Assembly: GCA_036172665.1 (NCBI GenBank)
Contig: CM069872.1
Location: 50,764,101-50,828,100, forward strand
Reading direction: 5' to 3'
Source of the DNA: Prosopocoilus inquinatus
Lineage: Eukaryota; Arthropoda; Insecta; Coleoptera; Lucanidae
Length of the DNA stretch: 64,000 nucleotides
The notes under the pieces are model-generated. The model saw only the letters and a list, made by a program, of their open reading frames with translations. It was not told the DNA's origin and did no database searches. Shown here in pieces: positions 23,041-34,479 of the stretch. Each line of letters starts with the position of its first letter. The stretch's first letter is position 1. The position numbers and the translations under genes are program-made.

Positions 23041-24320
23041 TTGAAGGGCCAAATAACAGCAGGCTTACGATTATAATCACACAGTTGGCAACACTGGGAT
23101 TATGAATTTCTGCAACGACTTCAGTTGGAGAATGCCAAAATGTTTTTGAGTTGAGTTGCTAGAATTATTTTATTAGTGATTTTCGCATATGACTCACTTA
23201 ATTTCTATTTGTCAGTTACCGAGCGAGATTGGCAACACTTTTCCGTGTTTGCGTTGGTACACTAGATTTTCAAATTGAAAGTTTTTGTCAGAGTCAGGGC
23301 CCCCGTAACCATGTGTGCAAAGTGCGCAGTGGACGCGGGCGCCATGTTCAAGGGGCGGCAATTAGTCTCTTGGCCACACTGGACATATTTTGTAATTTTT
23401 TTTCGCCCAGAAAAAGAAAAATAATGGGAAACAGTTTCTTGTCTGGTATAAATTATTCGAAAAACTAGCCACAAGTTTTGATGAAGCCGTCAACCTCACG
23501 ACAAAACGTCGACTAAAATAGAACAGTTAACTGCGGCAATTGAAAGTAGAAAAGGCTATTTTTTGTAATTTTCGTTTGCTAAATTTTTCATAAAAATTTA
23601 ATAATTTTATTAGGTAAAAAAAAATAAATTATGTAGGGGCCTATTCTGTATCAAAACCGTTAAGTTTAAAAGGCTGTTAAATTTTGTTGCTACGGTAACA
23701 ACCAATCATAGAACTGTATTTTAAATTTTAAAGGACCTCTAAATTTTAACAGCCCCGGAAGCTGTTACAGTTTGGTTAACAATTAAAACAAATTATATAT
23801 CACTTTTTAAGTTTTTCCAAATTTAAGTTCCTTTTGCTTTTGTAATTTTGTTTCTTTTTTTCTAATATTAGTGACTAGCGTGCTTCGCCCACTTGCTTTC
23901 TGGTGGGCGGCGGGGAGGGGGGCGTCTGGACAGAGGTCTTCTCGGTCAGATGAGAAGAAAGCGCTTCTCTTCCTTTTTTTGGGGCTTGCGGCAGCTAGAA
24001 ACTTGAAAAAATGAAGGAAAATGTTTAAATAAAAGTGAAGGAGAATGCTTAAAAAAGCGAAGGAGAATGTTTAAAAAAAAGTGAAGGGGAATGTTTAGAA
24101 AAAGTAAAGGAGAAAGTTTAAAAAATGTGAAGGAAAATGTTTAAAAATTTTTCTGTTTTTTCCATTTCTTTTCTTTTTTATTTTTTAATAATTTTGATAA
24201 TTGACGGTTTTTGTTTGCCCCAATTCATCTGTCAGAGGGCGCCAAAATATGGATTGGCACGCGGGCGGCTTTTGGCCTCGCGGGGGCCCTGGTCAGAGTT
24301 GCCGGATTGGACAGAATTCC
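23041..24320. other. Non-coding stretch with small local repeats
   Basis: TTGGCAACACT occurs at about 23088 and 23230. At 24003-24150 an irregular short tandem repeat of about 30 bases reads GTGAAGGAGAATGTTTAAAA with variations (five or so copies). No gene recognised. Confidence 0.55.
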
Positions 24321-24324
24321 GTCA

Positions 24325-25490
24325 TTTGGGCCACATTTTAGACATATTTGGCGTTTAAGAAAATCTTATTTGCCTGCCACTTAATTTGGGCTACTTTTAT
24401 TGTTGTCTTCACATGTAAGGAGAAATATACAATGTGATCAATAATCACATGCCGCTACTTTAATTTATTTTTTTGTCTTTCGTTTTTTGTTTTTTTTTTG
24501 GGTTGATATTTTATTCACAGTTCATTTGTTTTATTTTGTCTTTTTGTTTCCTACCAGTTTCTTAATATGCAAAGACTTTGGGCCGGAAAATTGCCGTTTT
24601 TCATGTGTTTTTTTTTCTATCCATTCTTATTTTGGTCTTTTATTTCAGTTTTTTGTATTTTTCTTCTTTCCTAATTTTTTTTTGTTTGAAATTTTACTCA
24701 CATTTCGTTTGCTTTTGTTATTTTGTCCTTTTGTTACCTACCAAAAGTTTTCGGCCGGAAAATCCCCGTTTTTTCATTAATTTTTTTAACTGCCCACTCT
24801 TCTTTCGGTTTCTGTTTCGTATTTTTCTTCTTTTTAATTGACGTGTTAATTTTGATTTTATTTTCACATTTTATTGACTGCTTTTTACAGCTCTCTTTTG
24901 TTTCCTACGAGCTTGTTTTTATTTGCAAAAACTTTCGTCGATTTCCATTTTTTTTTCCCCATCTTAGTATAATGGTACTTCTATTTTTTTTAAATTCATT
25001 TTATGGTTTCGTATTTTTTTTGCTTATATCAAATTGATTTGTCACACTTGATTGACACTTTTTTTTACTTTTCGTCTGGAAATTCATTTGTTTTTGTTCG
25101 TCTTAGTGGTCAAACTTAATTTATTTCCTCTACGCTTTCGGACTGCGTTTTTTCTCTTTTGTTTTTCTGATGGAACGGATTCTTTTATAGATTTTTTTTG
25201 TTTGATATTTATTTGGTCCGCATCGATCTCAATTGTGATCTTTTGTTTTGTTTCGCGCAGTGTATTTCTTCATTTTTTTGGTTTTCTTTTGTTCAGTTCG
25301 CGACTTGTATTTTGTTACCGTTGTTTTCATTTCTCTTCTCTTTCTGTTCATTTTGCAGGTTTCATTTGTTATTTTGCATTCTGCATCCCAAATCTTATTT
25401 TTGTTTTTTTTTTTGTCTTTTGTCTTATTCTTCGTATCTTTTCTTTGCGTGCATCCTTTCTGTATACATATTTTTAATTTCAAAAATGCG
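24325..25490. repeat. T-rich degenerate satellite block B
   Basis: The leader TGGGCCACATTTTAGACATA and ATATACAATGTGATCAATAA match block A at about 17948 and 18099, and the order of later words (TTTATTCACAGTTCATTTGT, TTTCGGCCGGAAAATC, CTCTCTTTTGTTTCCTACGA) is the same. It is therefore a second copy of one long dispersed repeat. Phe-rich frames inside are artefacts. Confidence 0.8.
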
Positions 25491-25550
25491 AGGTTCTTAA
25501 AGTAAAGCGTAAAGTTTTAAAACGTGATTCGTTTGTAAAAAATTACATTT

Positions 25551-25783
25551 AAAAGCAAAAAAAAGTGCTAGACAATTACAGTTTCCTGTAATTTTTCTTT
25601 CTCCAAAAAGGGCGTTGCTTAAACGCAACTTCACAAGTGACACTTAAAATTGATGAAAGCTTTCAGATTTGACTTGATGGGCTTAAAACTTCTGTAAAAT
25701 CTGTGAAGTCGTATTTAAATGGGACAATTTTGGCAAAAGAAAAATTACAGGAAACTATAATTATCTACTATTTTCTGCTTTCC
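25551..25783. mobile_element. Foldback element of the TTACAGTTTCCTGTAA family, copy 2
   Basis: The left arm contains CTAGACAATTACAGTTTCCT and the right arm AAATTACAGGAAACTATAAT, then TATCTACTATTTTCTGCTTTCC. The interior has ACTTCACAAGTGACACTTAA and CTGTGAAGTCGTATTTA, shared with the other two copies. About 233 bp. Confidence 0.8.
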
Positions 25784-26171
25784 AGCGTAACGTGTTATAT
25801 GGGCTTTAGAATTGAACGTTACGCTTTGTCAACAACTTGGCGCGACATTACCCGCAGGAAATCTGGCAACTCTGGTTTCTGTTGGTGAACCTGCTTGTCA
25901 AATTCAAATAAATTCGCCCATTGTCAAATCAAAAATGAAATAAACAAAGTTTCAGTTATCCTGATTTCAAAATCGTTAACTTTTAAAATATCGAGTATCG
26001 AGTATCTAAGTAACACCAATTCCACAGTGTTCCCAACCTTCTAACTTTGCTTCAGTGATTTACAGCCACATGTATATCAACCGAGCGCCAAATGATAGTA
26101 AAAAATAAATAGGAATGTGATGATATGTACTTACTACCTCATACCTAAATTCTGTCAATAAAATCCTTAAT
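25784..26171. other. Unannotated non-coding stretch
   Basis: No feature recognised. Confidence 0.5.
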
Positions 26172-26800
26172 TTGAACTATTTTCAATTATTGTAACAAAT
26201 TTAATATATACTCGTGTACAAAAAATTTTGGACGAGACTTTTTTTTTATTTTCTTTCTAACCAATTTTTATACGAGTTGCAATCAGAATAACAAAAAATA
26301 CTTCAACATAACGTATATTTTTTTAAAATATTTTAAATGATATTGCAAAAAATATGTAATGCAGTTCACGTTTGTCAAATTCCATTCACAAGTGATTTAG
26401 TGTGTTCAAGGTTCGTCGAAAACGAGATATGACAGCGGAGAAAATTACATTTTAGTTTTCGTTGTTGGGACTTTCTGAATCACGTAATTTAAACTATTTT
26501 CAATTATTGTAACAAATTTAATATACACTCGTGTTCAAAAAATTTTGGACGCCTTTTTTTATTTTCTTTCTAACTAATTTTTATAGGTGTTGCAATCAGA
26601 ATGACAAAAAAAAACTTCAACATAAAGTATATTTTTTTTAAATATTTTAAACGGTATTGCAAAAAGATATGTAATGCAGTTCACGTTTGTCAAATTCCAT
26701 TTACAAGTGAATTAGTGTGTTCAAGGTTCGTTGCAAACGAGATATGACAGTGGAGAAAATTACATTTTAGTTTTCGTCGTTGGGAGTTTCTGAATCACTT
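26172..26800. repeat. Tandem duplication of a 316-bp unit
   Basis: Copy 1 (26172-26487) and copy 2 (26488-26800) match along their length: AACTATTTTCAATTATTGTA, then ACTCGTGTNCAAAAAATTTT, CAGTTCACGTTTGTCAAATT and AAAATTACATTTTAGTTTTC. Divergence is low. The segment after copy 2 (from 26801) is not repeated. Confidence 0.85.
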
Positions 26801-28038
26801 TACTTAAACAACTGGAAGCGAATATACCTGAAAAGACAGTGGCGCGCAGGAAAGACGAAAATTGCTCGCAGCACGTACATACAAAAGCAAACCAAACGAA
26901 GCGAACTGATGCGTTTTGCTTTGCCAAAAGACAATAAATTATTCTGGGCAGAGCGAGCACGTCTGTTGCTTTATAATAAATCTGCCAACACCTTATTTGA
27001 GCTTGTACAGTATACATAAAATGTTTCCAACTGGTTTTAAAGGCCTACGACAACAAACGATTTGTTTCACGCACCCCTGATTTGCTTCGACTTAAATTAC
27101 AGGTTTTATTTGAAATTTTTATAAATCGGGTGCGAAATAAAACTTGAAAAATAAAAAAAAGGGCTGAGAGCACTACGTGTAATATAAACTTTTCAAATTT
27201 ATACCTGAGTTTTACCGTGATTCGCCGAAGGAAATCCTCTCGAAAGCTTCAAGTACGGTTGAATATAAATCCCGTTTTCGGGATTATTTTTCAATCAGAC
27301 TCTCAATAAGTTTCATAACAAGTTTTGCAGGACGCAAGGAAAAGGAATTTTCGATGCTATTTCGATGGAAATAGTAATTAGAATTATCTAGGGGGGGGGG
27401 GGGGGGTTCGTAAACTATACTGTCGTTTTGTTCGCGCTAACGCACAAAGTTTTATCTTTTAAGTTCCCGTAAAACCTTTTATTGGTAAGTGGAAGCACCA
27501 ACAAAAGTGTTTAGCGAACATGTTTTTTTTTTTATATATATTCTTAGGAAGTGTGATAATAAAATTCTCCCCAAGTCAAATGTTATTTATTTTTTTTCTA
27601 GTTTACGGATTAGAGGGGGAAAATTTCGCCGCTTCTTTTTATTATAATACCGTGAGATTAAAGAGTAATGTCTGTTTTGTACAAGCGACGTAAAAATGTT
27701 TGTTTCATGTTGGCGCCGCCGATCAGTCTGAACCACGTGGTCATTACGTGTTTAAAAGCTCCACAACCATAGAGAGTGAGGGAAGAGAGCTTTGCCCATC
27801 TTTGGCCTGCAACAAGCCAGTGTTGCAAACTACAAAATCGTCAAATCTAGGGATAATTTCAAATAAAGCGAAAAAGAGGGGAAAGTTGCAAGAGCTCGTT
27901 GAAAGTTTAGGGAATTTTTACAACTTCTTAGTTGAAAATTCTCGAAAAAGCTAAATATTTTTTGTTTTAGGGTTTTCATTTTTTGATGTTCGTGATTATG
28001 TCGAGTCAAACCTTCAAATGATGGCAAAGTTCACGTTG
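26801..28038. other. Non-coding stretch with a 16-base G homopolymer
   Basis: No gene recognised. An uninterrupted run of 16 G residues lies at 27391-27406 in otherwise AT-rich DNA. The frame at 26780-27019 shows no recognisable domain. Confidence 0.6.
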
Positions 28039-28046
28039 ATTCGTTC

Positions 28047-28500
28047 TAGGGTCCCTAGATTTGATTGACATTTAACATGTCGGAGAGGGTTCGGAAACAC
28101 AACGTCATTCTCGTTAGTATTGTCAGATTTTATGGTTGGCTGACCATACTTGATATGATTGTCCCGTGGATTAGACAAAATAATAAAACATAGTCTGCGA
28201 AAATTTCGTGGTTTTCAGAAGTCAACAGAGAGTCGCGAAAAGAATCAGTCCAAGGTCACTGTGCATGGGCTTGTTACGTCCGATGGGTGGTGCACGCCGC
28301 ATTTCAAGGCCAACCCAATCCAGTCGGACCGAATCTTATCCAAGTCAACTGACTTGATATGATTATCCCATGGATTAGAAAGAATAAAACATAGTACTGC
28401 TATTTTGTAGACAATACAGAGCTTGTAAAATGGCGGATCTGAAATTGTGTTTCCGAATCCTCTCCGACTTGTTAAACGTCAATCAAATCTAGGGACCCTA
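28047..28500. mobile_element. Intact short hAT-like element (TAGGGTCCCTAGATTTGATT ends)
   Basis: Inverted ends TAGGGTCCCTAGATTTGATT (28047) and AATCAAATCTAGGGACCCTA (ending 28500) continue with similarity for about 60 bases (TCGGAGAGGGTTCGGAAACA versus its inverted counterpart near 28450). Flanks ATTCGTTC (28039-28046) and ATTCATTC (28501-28508) match at 7 of 8. The left 300 bp equal 7076-7378. No transposase; non-autonomous. Confidence 0.88.
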
Positions 28501-29039
28501 ATTCATTCCATTGCTCCTGATCAATGTTGCCAACCGTACAATTATAGTCTTATCCGTACTGCTATTTAGCAGTTAGTACGACTACAATTTCGGATTCAAA
28601 ATCATATGCATAAACATGATCATCTTTTAATAAACATATTTTGGATTTTGAAAAAGAAAATGAATTAAAAAAATTTCTCAAAAAAAAGTAGGAGTAATTG
28701 ATAAATAACATTCACAACTTAAGAAAAGGGAAAGGGGGAATAAAATATAATCGCTGAAATTTGCGAGAATAAAACAGAATAAAGGAAATCAATCACGAAC
28801 GAAAAACAAAAGCCAAGAACATTTTTGATGACCCAAAAGCAGGATCAAAGTGGAAAATTAAAGTTTCCAAAGAAATATTACAGATAAATATTTGATTTCT
28901 GAAAAAAATTATAAGCAGTTAAAAAAACGACAATCAAGAATTCCTGACAAAAGTAGGAAAAACAAATGAACATATACAACAAATGACAGAAGAAAAGGAC
29001 TTTTTGAGTCCTTTTCTTCGAAGAGCAGATTTTAAAATT
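28501..29039. repeat. A-rich leader to the 180-bp array
   Basis: Ordinary DNA to about 28600, then increasingly A-rich low-complexity DNA without a clear period. No gene. Confidence 0.5.
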
Positions 29040-30170
29040 AAAAAAAAAATAATAACGAACATTCAAAAACAAAATCAAAACCACTGTCACTATCATTACA
29101 AAATGAAAATTCCTAAAACAGGAAAAAAGAATTCGCGAACGGAGAAAGAAGTGCAAAAATTTTCTGATAAACTTCAGAACGAAAGGGAAAAAACAAATGA
29201 CGATCGTGAATTTCAGAAAACCAAAATAATAACGAACATTCAAAAACAAAATCAAAATCACTATCACTATCATTACAAAATGAAAATTTCTAAAACAGAA
29301 AAAAAGAATTCGCGAACGGAGAAACAAGTGCAATTTTTTTCTGATTAATTTCAGAACGAAAGGAAAAAAACAAATGACGATCGTGAATTTCACGACAGAA
29401 AACCAAAATAATAACGAACATTCCAAAACAAAATCAAAATCACTATCACTATCATTACAAAATGAAAATTTCTAAAACAGGAAAAAAGAATTCGCGAACG
29501 GAGAAACAAGTGCAATTTTTTTCTGATTAATTTCAGAACGAAAGGGAAAAACAAATGACGATCGTGAATTTCATGACAGAAAACTAAGATAATAACGAAC
29601 ATTCAAAAACAAAATCAAAGTCACTATCACTATCATTACAAAATGAAAATTTCTCACGTAGGAAGAAAAAATTCGTGAACAGAGAAAGAAGTGCAAATTT
29701 TTTTGGTTAATTTCAGAACGAAAGGAAAAAAACAAATGACGATCGTGAATTTCACGACAGAAAACCAAAATAATAAGGAACATTCAAAAACAAAATCAAA
29801 ATCACTATCACTATCATTACAAAATTAAAATTTCTCAAGCAGGAAAAAAAATTCGCGAACGGAGAAAGAAGTGCAAATCTTTTTTGATTAATTTCAGAAC
29901 GAAAGGGAAAAACAAATAACGATCGTGAATTTCACGACAAAAAACCAAAATATGAATGAACATTCAAAAATAAAATCAAAATCACTATCACTATCATTAC
30001 AAAATGAAAATTTCTCAAGCAGGAAAAAAAATTCGCGAACGGAGAAAGAAGTGCATTTTTTTTTTGATTAATTTCAGAACGAAAGGGAAAAACAAATGAC
30101 GATAGTGAATTTCACGACAGAACACCAAAAAGAAAAGCAAATGACGATCGTAATATTTACGAAGTGAAAA
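29040..30170. repeat. 180-bp tandem array, about six copies
   Basis: AATAACGAACATTCAAAAAC or a near variant recurs at about 29051, 29228, 29409, 29591, 29771 and 29951, a period of about 180. Each unit holds TCACTATCACTATCATTACA, a GAATTCGCGAACGGAGAAA block, TTAATTTCAGAACGAAAGG and AACAAATGACGATCGTGAAT. The minus-strand frames at 28878-29783 are open because 180 is a multiple of three, and read as Phe/Leu/Ile-rich repeats of no known family. Confidence 0.88.
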
Positions 30171-30480
30171 AATAATTTCAGGAGATAAACAAAAAAAAAG
30201 AAGAAAACATAAACCAACTATTAATTCAAAATTACCGTGAGACGGCCTTTAACAAGGACAAAAAATTAGAAAGTAACAGAAACATTTGAAGATGGAAACA
30301 AATGACGATCGCAAGGATCGAATCGCAAGAAAAAAGTTCAAAAATGGACGGAAACGTTTGAGGACGAATTTCAAAACTTAAAAGCAAAAAATCCATAAAC
30401 AAAGGACGATCGCGTTACTTCCAAAAAACGAAACTGCAAACAAGAAAAAAAATAATCAAAACGCTATCCTCTTTCTATTC
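30171..30480. repeat. Degenerate A-rich tail of the 180-bp array
   Basis: Irregular A-rich DNA still carrying AAATGACGATCGCAAGGAT (30300) and AAAGGACGATCGCGTTAC (30400), the same core word as the arrays. Confidence 0.65.
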
Positions 30481-30769
30481 AATATTTGTTTTATTAATAT
30501 TAAGCGCCTTCTCGGGATAATACGATTTTTAGTATCAGCACCTACACGATAATTTTTTTCTAAAAAAAATTTGATGAGTTGACAGCACTGCTTCTGATAG
30601 CTGTCAAGTGCATCATCAAAGTGCAAGGTTAGGTTGTTTTAATGCTGGGCGATCAAGTGGAACTGGTTGAGTTGGCAACACAATTAAGGGCATTGTCTTA
30701 TTCAACTATTTGCAACACTGCAACCGGATATGTTTTGTTGATTAATTTGACAGATACTTGACTTAGCAA

Positions 30770-31062
30770 CGAATTTGTAGGTTGGGTCGAGCGTTTACTT
30801 GGTTGAGTTAAGTCAAAGTGCAGGAAATCGTTAAGTCAATGATCAAACCATCTGATCAATTAGCGATTGAGAAAAGTGATCACGTGGTTTAGTCTGACCA
30901 ATTTGACCGTGACAAATTTGTAGGTTACGTCGAGCCACGTTGAGTTAAGTCAGTGGTCAAACTGCAGGAATCGTTAAGTCAACGGTCAGACCAAACCATG
31001 TGACCAATTAGCGTTTGAGAAGTGTGATCACGTGGTTTAGTCTGACCAATTTGACCGTTCAC
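30770..31062. repeat. Tandem duplication of about 145 bp
   Basis: Both halves contain AATTTGTAGGTT, TTGAGTTAAGTCA, CAGGAA(A)TCGTTAAGTCAA, GACCAATTAGCG or GATCAATTAGCG, and a closing TGATCACGTGGTTTAGTCTG followed by ACCAATTTGACCGT. TCACGTGG is a palindromic E-box in each copy. Confidence 0.75.
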
Positions 31063-31463
31063 TTACCGCAGCCTTTGAATCTGAAATACTTGTCAATATT
31101 GAAGGCTGTCAGCGTCAAGCCGCCAACAAACGGGAAGTTACTCCAGTCGTACCATTTCAAAATAAAATACAGCATTACCAAGTCAAGCAATTCTACTTGA
31201 CCACTTGGTATTTCTATTTTGTTTGTTTTAACAGTTTATTGCAGAAATTTTTTACAAATTTACTTACGTACCTGCGTTAATAAATATTTTTTTAATTTTT
31301 AATTTAGGTAATTTTATGTACTAGCCGAAAAAATAATTTCAAATTGATTGGCAACACTGCAACAAGCTTCAAAAATAACAATCGCAATCTCAGTTGACGG
31401 TTTTCGCGTTAAAAAAAGGCATTCGATCAAAAAGTTAATGTCATCTCGCACACATTCGAAAGT

Positions 31464-31701
31464 ACAGTCGGAAGCAAAAAAAAAGTAGACAAACTACAGT
31501 TTCCTGTAAACCTTTTTTCTGAAAATGGTAGTGATTAAAGACGAATTGACAGATGACACTTAAAAAATGTAAAAGTTTTCAGAATTAACAAGTTTAAAAC
31601 TTTGGTAAAATCTGTGCATTCGTCTTTAATCTACACATGGCATTTTGAGAAAGAATAATTACAGGAAACTGCAGTTTGTCTGCTTTTTTTGCTTTCAACT
31701 G
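31464..31701. mobile_element. Foldback element of the TTACAGTTTCCTGTAA family, copy 3
   Basis: Ends ACAGTCGGAAGCAAAAAA and TTTTTTTGCTTTCAACTG are inverted. Subterminal GTAGACAAACTACAGTTTCC pairs with GGAAACTGCAGTTTGTCTGC. The interior matches copies 1 and 2 (GACACTTAAAAAATG; AAAACTTTGGTAAAATCTGT). About 238 bp. Confidence 0.85.
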
Positions 31702-32354
31702 CAAGCACCGGGGGTGTGTTCTGAATCTTCTCATCACATTCCAGGGATACGCGTGAACTGCGACACGAATTCTCGGTCACCCTGTACATGTAATTACGGT
31801 GAGCTAAGTTGTTTTAGTAGCAGCTAGCTCGTAACGTCAGGGAATGGATTACGCTCGAACATTTGCAAACATTTATCATTCTTAGGGGACGGTGCAGGTT
31901 GACGTTATTTATCTCTTGAAACCGCTTCATCCACAAATGTGCCGCCTGTTCATTTTGTTGCTTCTGTATGTTATATCGAAATACGTAGATGGCGTTTATT
32001 ATAAATTGCGTGTAGTTGCGGAAGACAAAGAAAAAACTGCTTTGTCCTCTTTTTTTTTGTATTGTAAATTGATTTTCGACCTGTCAGAGTAGAAATTATC
32101 GGAGCCGCCATGTTGTGTCGTATTATTATTGTAATTCCCTATACACTTGACATTTACAGTAACCTCCAAACTTAGGTAAATACCACGCGTGGCAATAAAT
32201 GTTTGAAGCAAAGTTTTAGTAGGTTGGGAACACTGAAGGGTTTATATTACTGAGTATTCATCATAATTTTCATAATTCGATATTTTCACGTGATCGTTTA
32301 AAAACTTAACGTTTTTAGGTTATAACTGTCGTTCTCATCAAAGAAGTGATCACT
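31702..32354. other. Unannotated stretch with one half of a dispersed direct repeat
   Basis: GTTCATTTTGTTGCTTC, then ATACGTAGATGGCGTTTATT (about 31950-32000), recurs at about 32813-32862 (GTTCATTTCGCTGCTTC, then ATATGTAGATGGCGTTTATT). No gene recognised. Confidence 0.55.
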
Positions 32355-32565
32355 AGGGGTTTTCTTTCGCTCACAAAATCGTGATCCAAACGTGTTTTGA
32401 TTCATTTTTTCTTCGAATCTCTCTATTTTTAAAATTTGTTTGTTGTTATTTACAAGTAAACTGTCAATCAAAAATTCAAGTCACGTGTTTTGACTGTTTT
32501 GTTGCAAATTCAGATCCAAGCTATTCGAAACACGATTCAAACTTTTAAACGAAAGAAAGCACCTA
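32355..32565. mobile_element. MITE, AGGTGCTTTCTTTCG family, copy 1
   Basis: The left end AGGGGTTTTCTTTCGCTCAC and the right end AAACGAAAGAAAGCACCT are inverted. It is homologous to 62502-62733 in the opposite orientation, sharing CAATCAAAAATTCAAGTCA or its complement and GATTCAAACTTTTAA. Confidence 0.85.
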
Positions 32566-32756
32566 ATATTGTAAATATTGGTAAAAATAAGGATGAAAAC
32601 TATTGAAATGATTAGAGTTTTATAGAGTGTACGCACCAATATGAAAAGTGCTGCCAATCTAATAAAATAAGTCTGTCATTCATAGTTACTCGGCATAATC
32701 AAATCATCTTCATAATAGGTCAGTTTTATGTCTGTAAGTGTACGTACTACATTGTA

Positions 32757-32945
32757 ACTATAAGGCGTAAAGATTATTGTAGTGTTTCAAAGTTGAGATG
32801 AACTGTCTCTGTTCATTTCGCTGCTTCACATTAGAAATATGTAGATGGCGTTTATTATTACTGTCATATATTTTAATTTACATGCTACTTTGTAGAAGGT
32901 GTAAAGATTATCATTGTGTTTCAAACATGAGATGAACTCGATAAA
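32757..32945. repeat. Tandem duplication of about 135 bp
   Basis: GGCGTAAAGATTATTGTAGT and GGTGTAAAGATTATCATTGT, each followed by GTTTCAAA and GAGATGAACT, lie about 136 bases apart. Confidence 0.65.
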
Positions 32946-34479
32946 CTTTCCAGTTAATCAGGCTTTATGGCAACGATGTTCGCGTGCGAATGCGAACGTA
33001 ATAAAAAGGGAGGGTTGACGGGGGTGTACGAACATACGGCAGGACCGAGTAATTTCCTCCGGAAACTAAACTGTCATCTTTATACAGAGTATTTAAAAAC
33101 TCAAAATTAATTCATCGATTAGATACCATGCCTTTAAATGAATTCCTCATTAAAGTAGTTATTTTGTTATACTATTGGCAACAGTTAATCCAAGAGTGAC
33201 AGGACAGTTGTCAATAACTGATAGTGACCAGTTCGAAAATACTTTTTAATAATAAAAAAATCTGCTGTAACATTTTATAAATTGAAAATATAAAGTGTCA
33301 CAATCTGATGCGTATTTAATTTGAATAATTGGACAGCTGTCAGTGTTCCAAACATTTCGGAGAGAAAACACTCTGTGAAACCATGGCCATAGCTTTAATT
33401 AGGAATTCATTTGACGGCACGGTGGATTAAAAAGTAATAGAAGACGACAGTATAAGCGGAAACTTTATTTAGTTCTTGCTTTGTTTGGAAAAAGTAGAAT
33501 AAAAATAAGAAAAATTCCAACATTTATCTGTAATTTCTTATTCAAGCGGTTAGCGTGCTTTAAGTGACTTAAAGACAATTGAATAATACATAGAATTTTG
33601 CAGACGCCAGATAATTTTTAAGAAATAACCGAATCTGTTTAATTGGCTAATTAATAACTGTTTCAAACTTTCGAGGGCGGTTCTTGGGCTCTGACCTGTA
33701 CAAATAAATAAAATTCCTCATGTGATTCAATATATTTATTGAACACTAATTTAAATTGAGACAAAACAAGAAAACAAGTACAAAAAATATATAAAAGAGA
33801 AATTAGTTTAAAGAAATTTTGAAAAGGAAATATTACATGACTTATTAGATGACAATTACAATACCTTATCAGGCGGAACGTAGTAACAGAAACTCTGGGA
33901 TGCCCTGGGGGGTTTTTGATTGGATTCAGGGCGTCGAGGCGTATCGTGTACAAACACACACTTACTCATGTTGCCCTGAAGGGTTTTTCTATGGGATTAA
34001 ACTGCTAAGGCAAAAACAACCTTGTGGTTGAACGGTTAAGTGGATAAAAAAATTTCACCTCCCTGGCTTGACTTGCAGGGGTTACAAAGGTTGCCTAAGA
34101 TCAGGAGCAATTTTAACAAGCTTTTAACATTATTTTGGCACGTTGGGGAAGCAGGGCCGGATCTGTGGTTTCCGGCGCCCCGGTTTAAACAATTTTTATA
34201 CGATGATAATGTATACTATCAAATTTAAGTAGGTATTATTGCTAACAATAAAAGAAATCATTTTTGGTTATCAAGATTGAAATTGCGAAAGAATGAAATA
34301 AGAGAAACAAATGACGACCACAGCAATAAAAAAACATTTGAAACATATTTGTGGTTATGTAAAGTTACCAAAATAAAACTTCAGAATTCAAAAAAAAAAA
34401 CAGGTTTATTGAAATTGTACAATCGATTTTCATTTGTTGCTTTTGTTCGAATTAATTAGGACGATGTCTTTTCATTGAA
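32946..34479. other. Unannotated non-coding stretch
   Basis: No gene recognised. CCTGGGGGGTTTTTGATTGG (33903) and CCTGAAGGGTTTTTCTATGG (33974) are a weak local direct repeat. Confidence 0.5.

Noticed and set aside
23637..23785. GGGGCCTATTCTGTATC as a possible MITE end
   Set aside because: Inner GGCTGTTAAATTTT words pair, but no matching right end is found.
28878..29426. 182-codon minus-strand frame with repeated hydrophobic blocks
   Set aside because: Produced by reading the 180-bp A-rich array backwards; 180 is a multiple of three, which keeps the frame open.
29040..30170. CRISPR-like regular repeats
   Set aside because: Units are contiguous, with no unique spacers and no cas genes, in an evidently eukaryotic genome.
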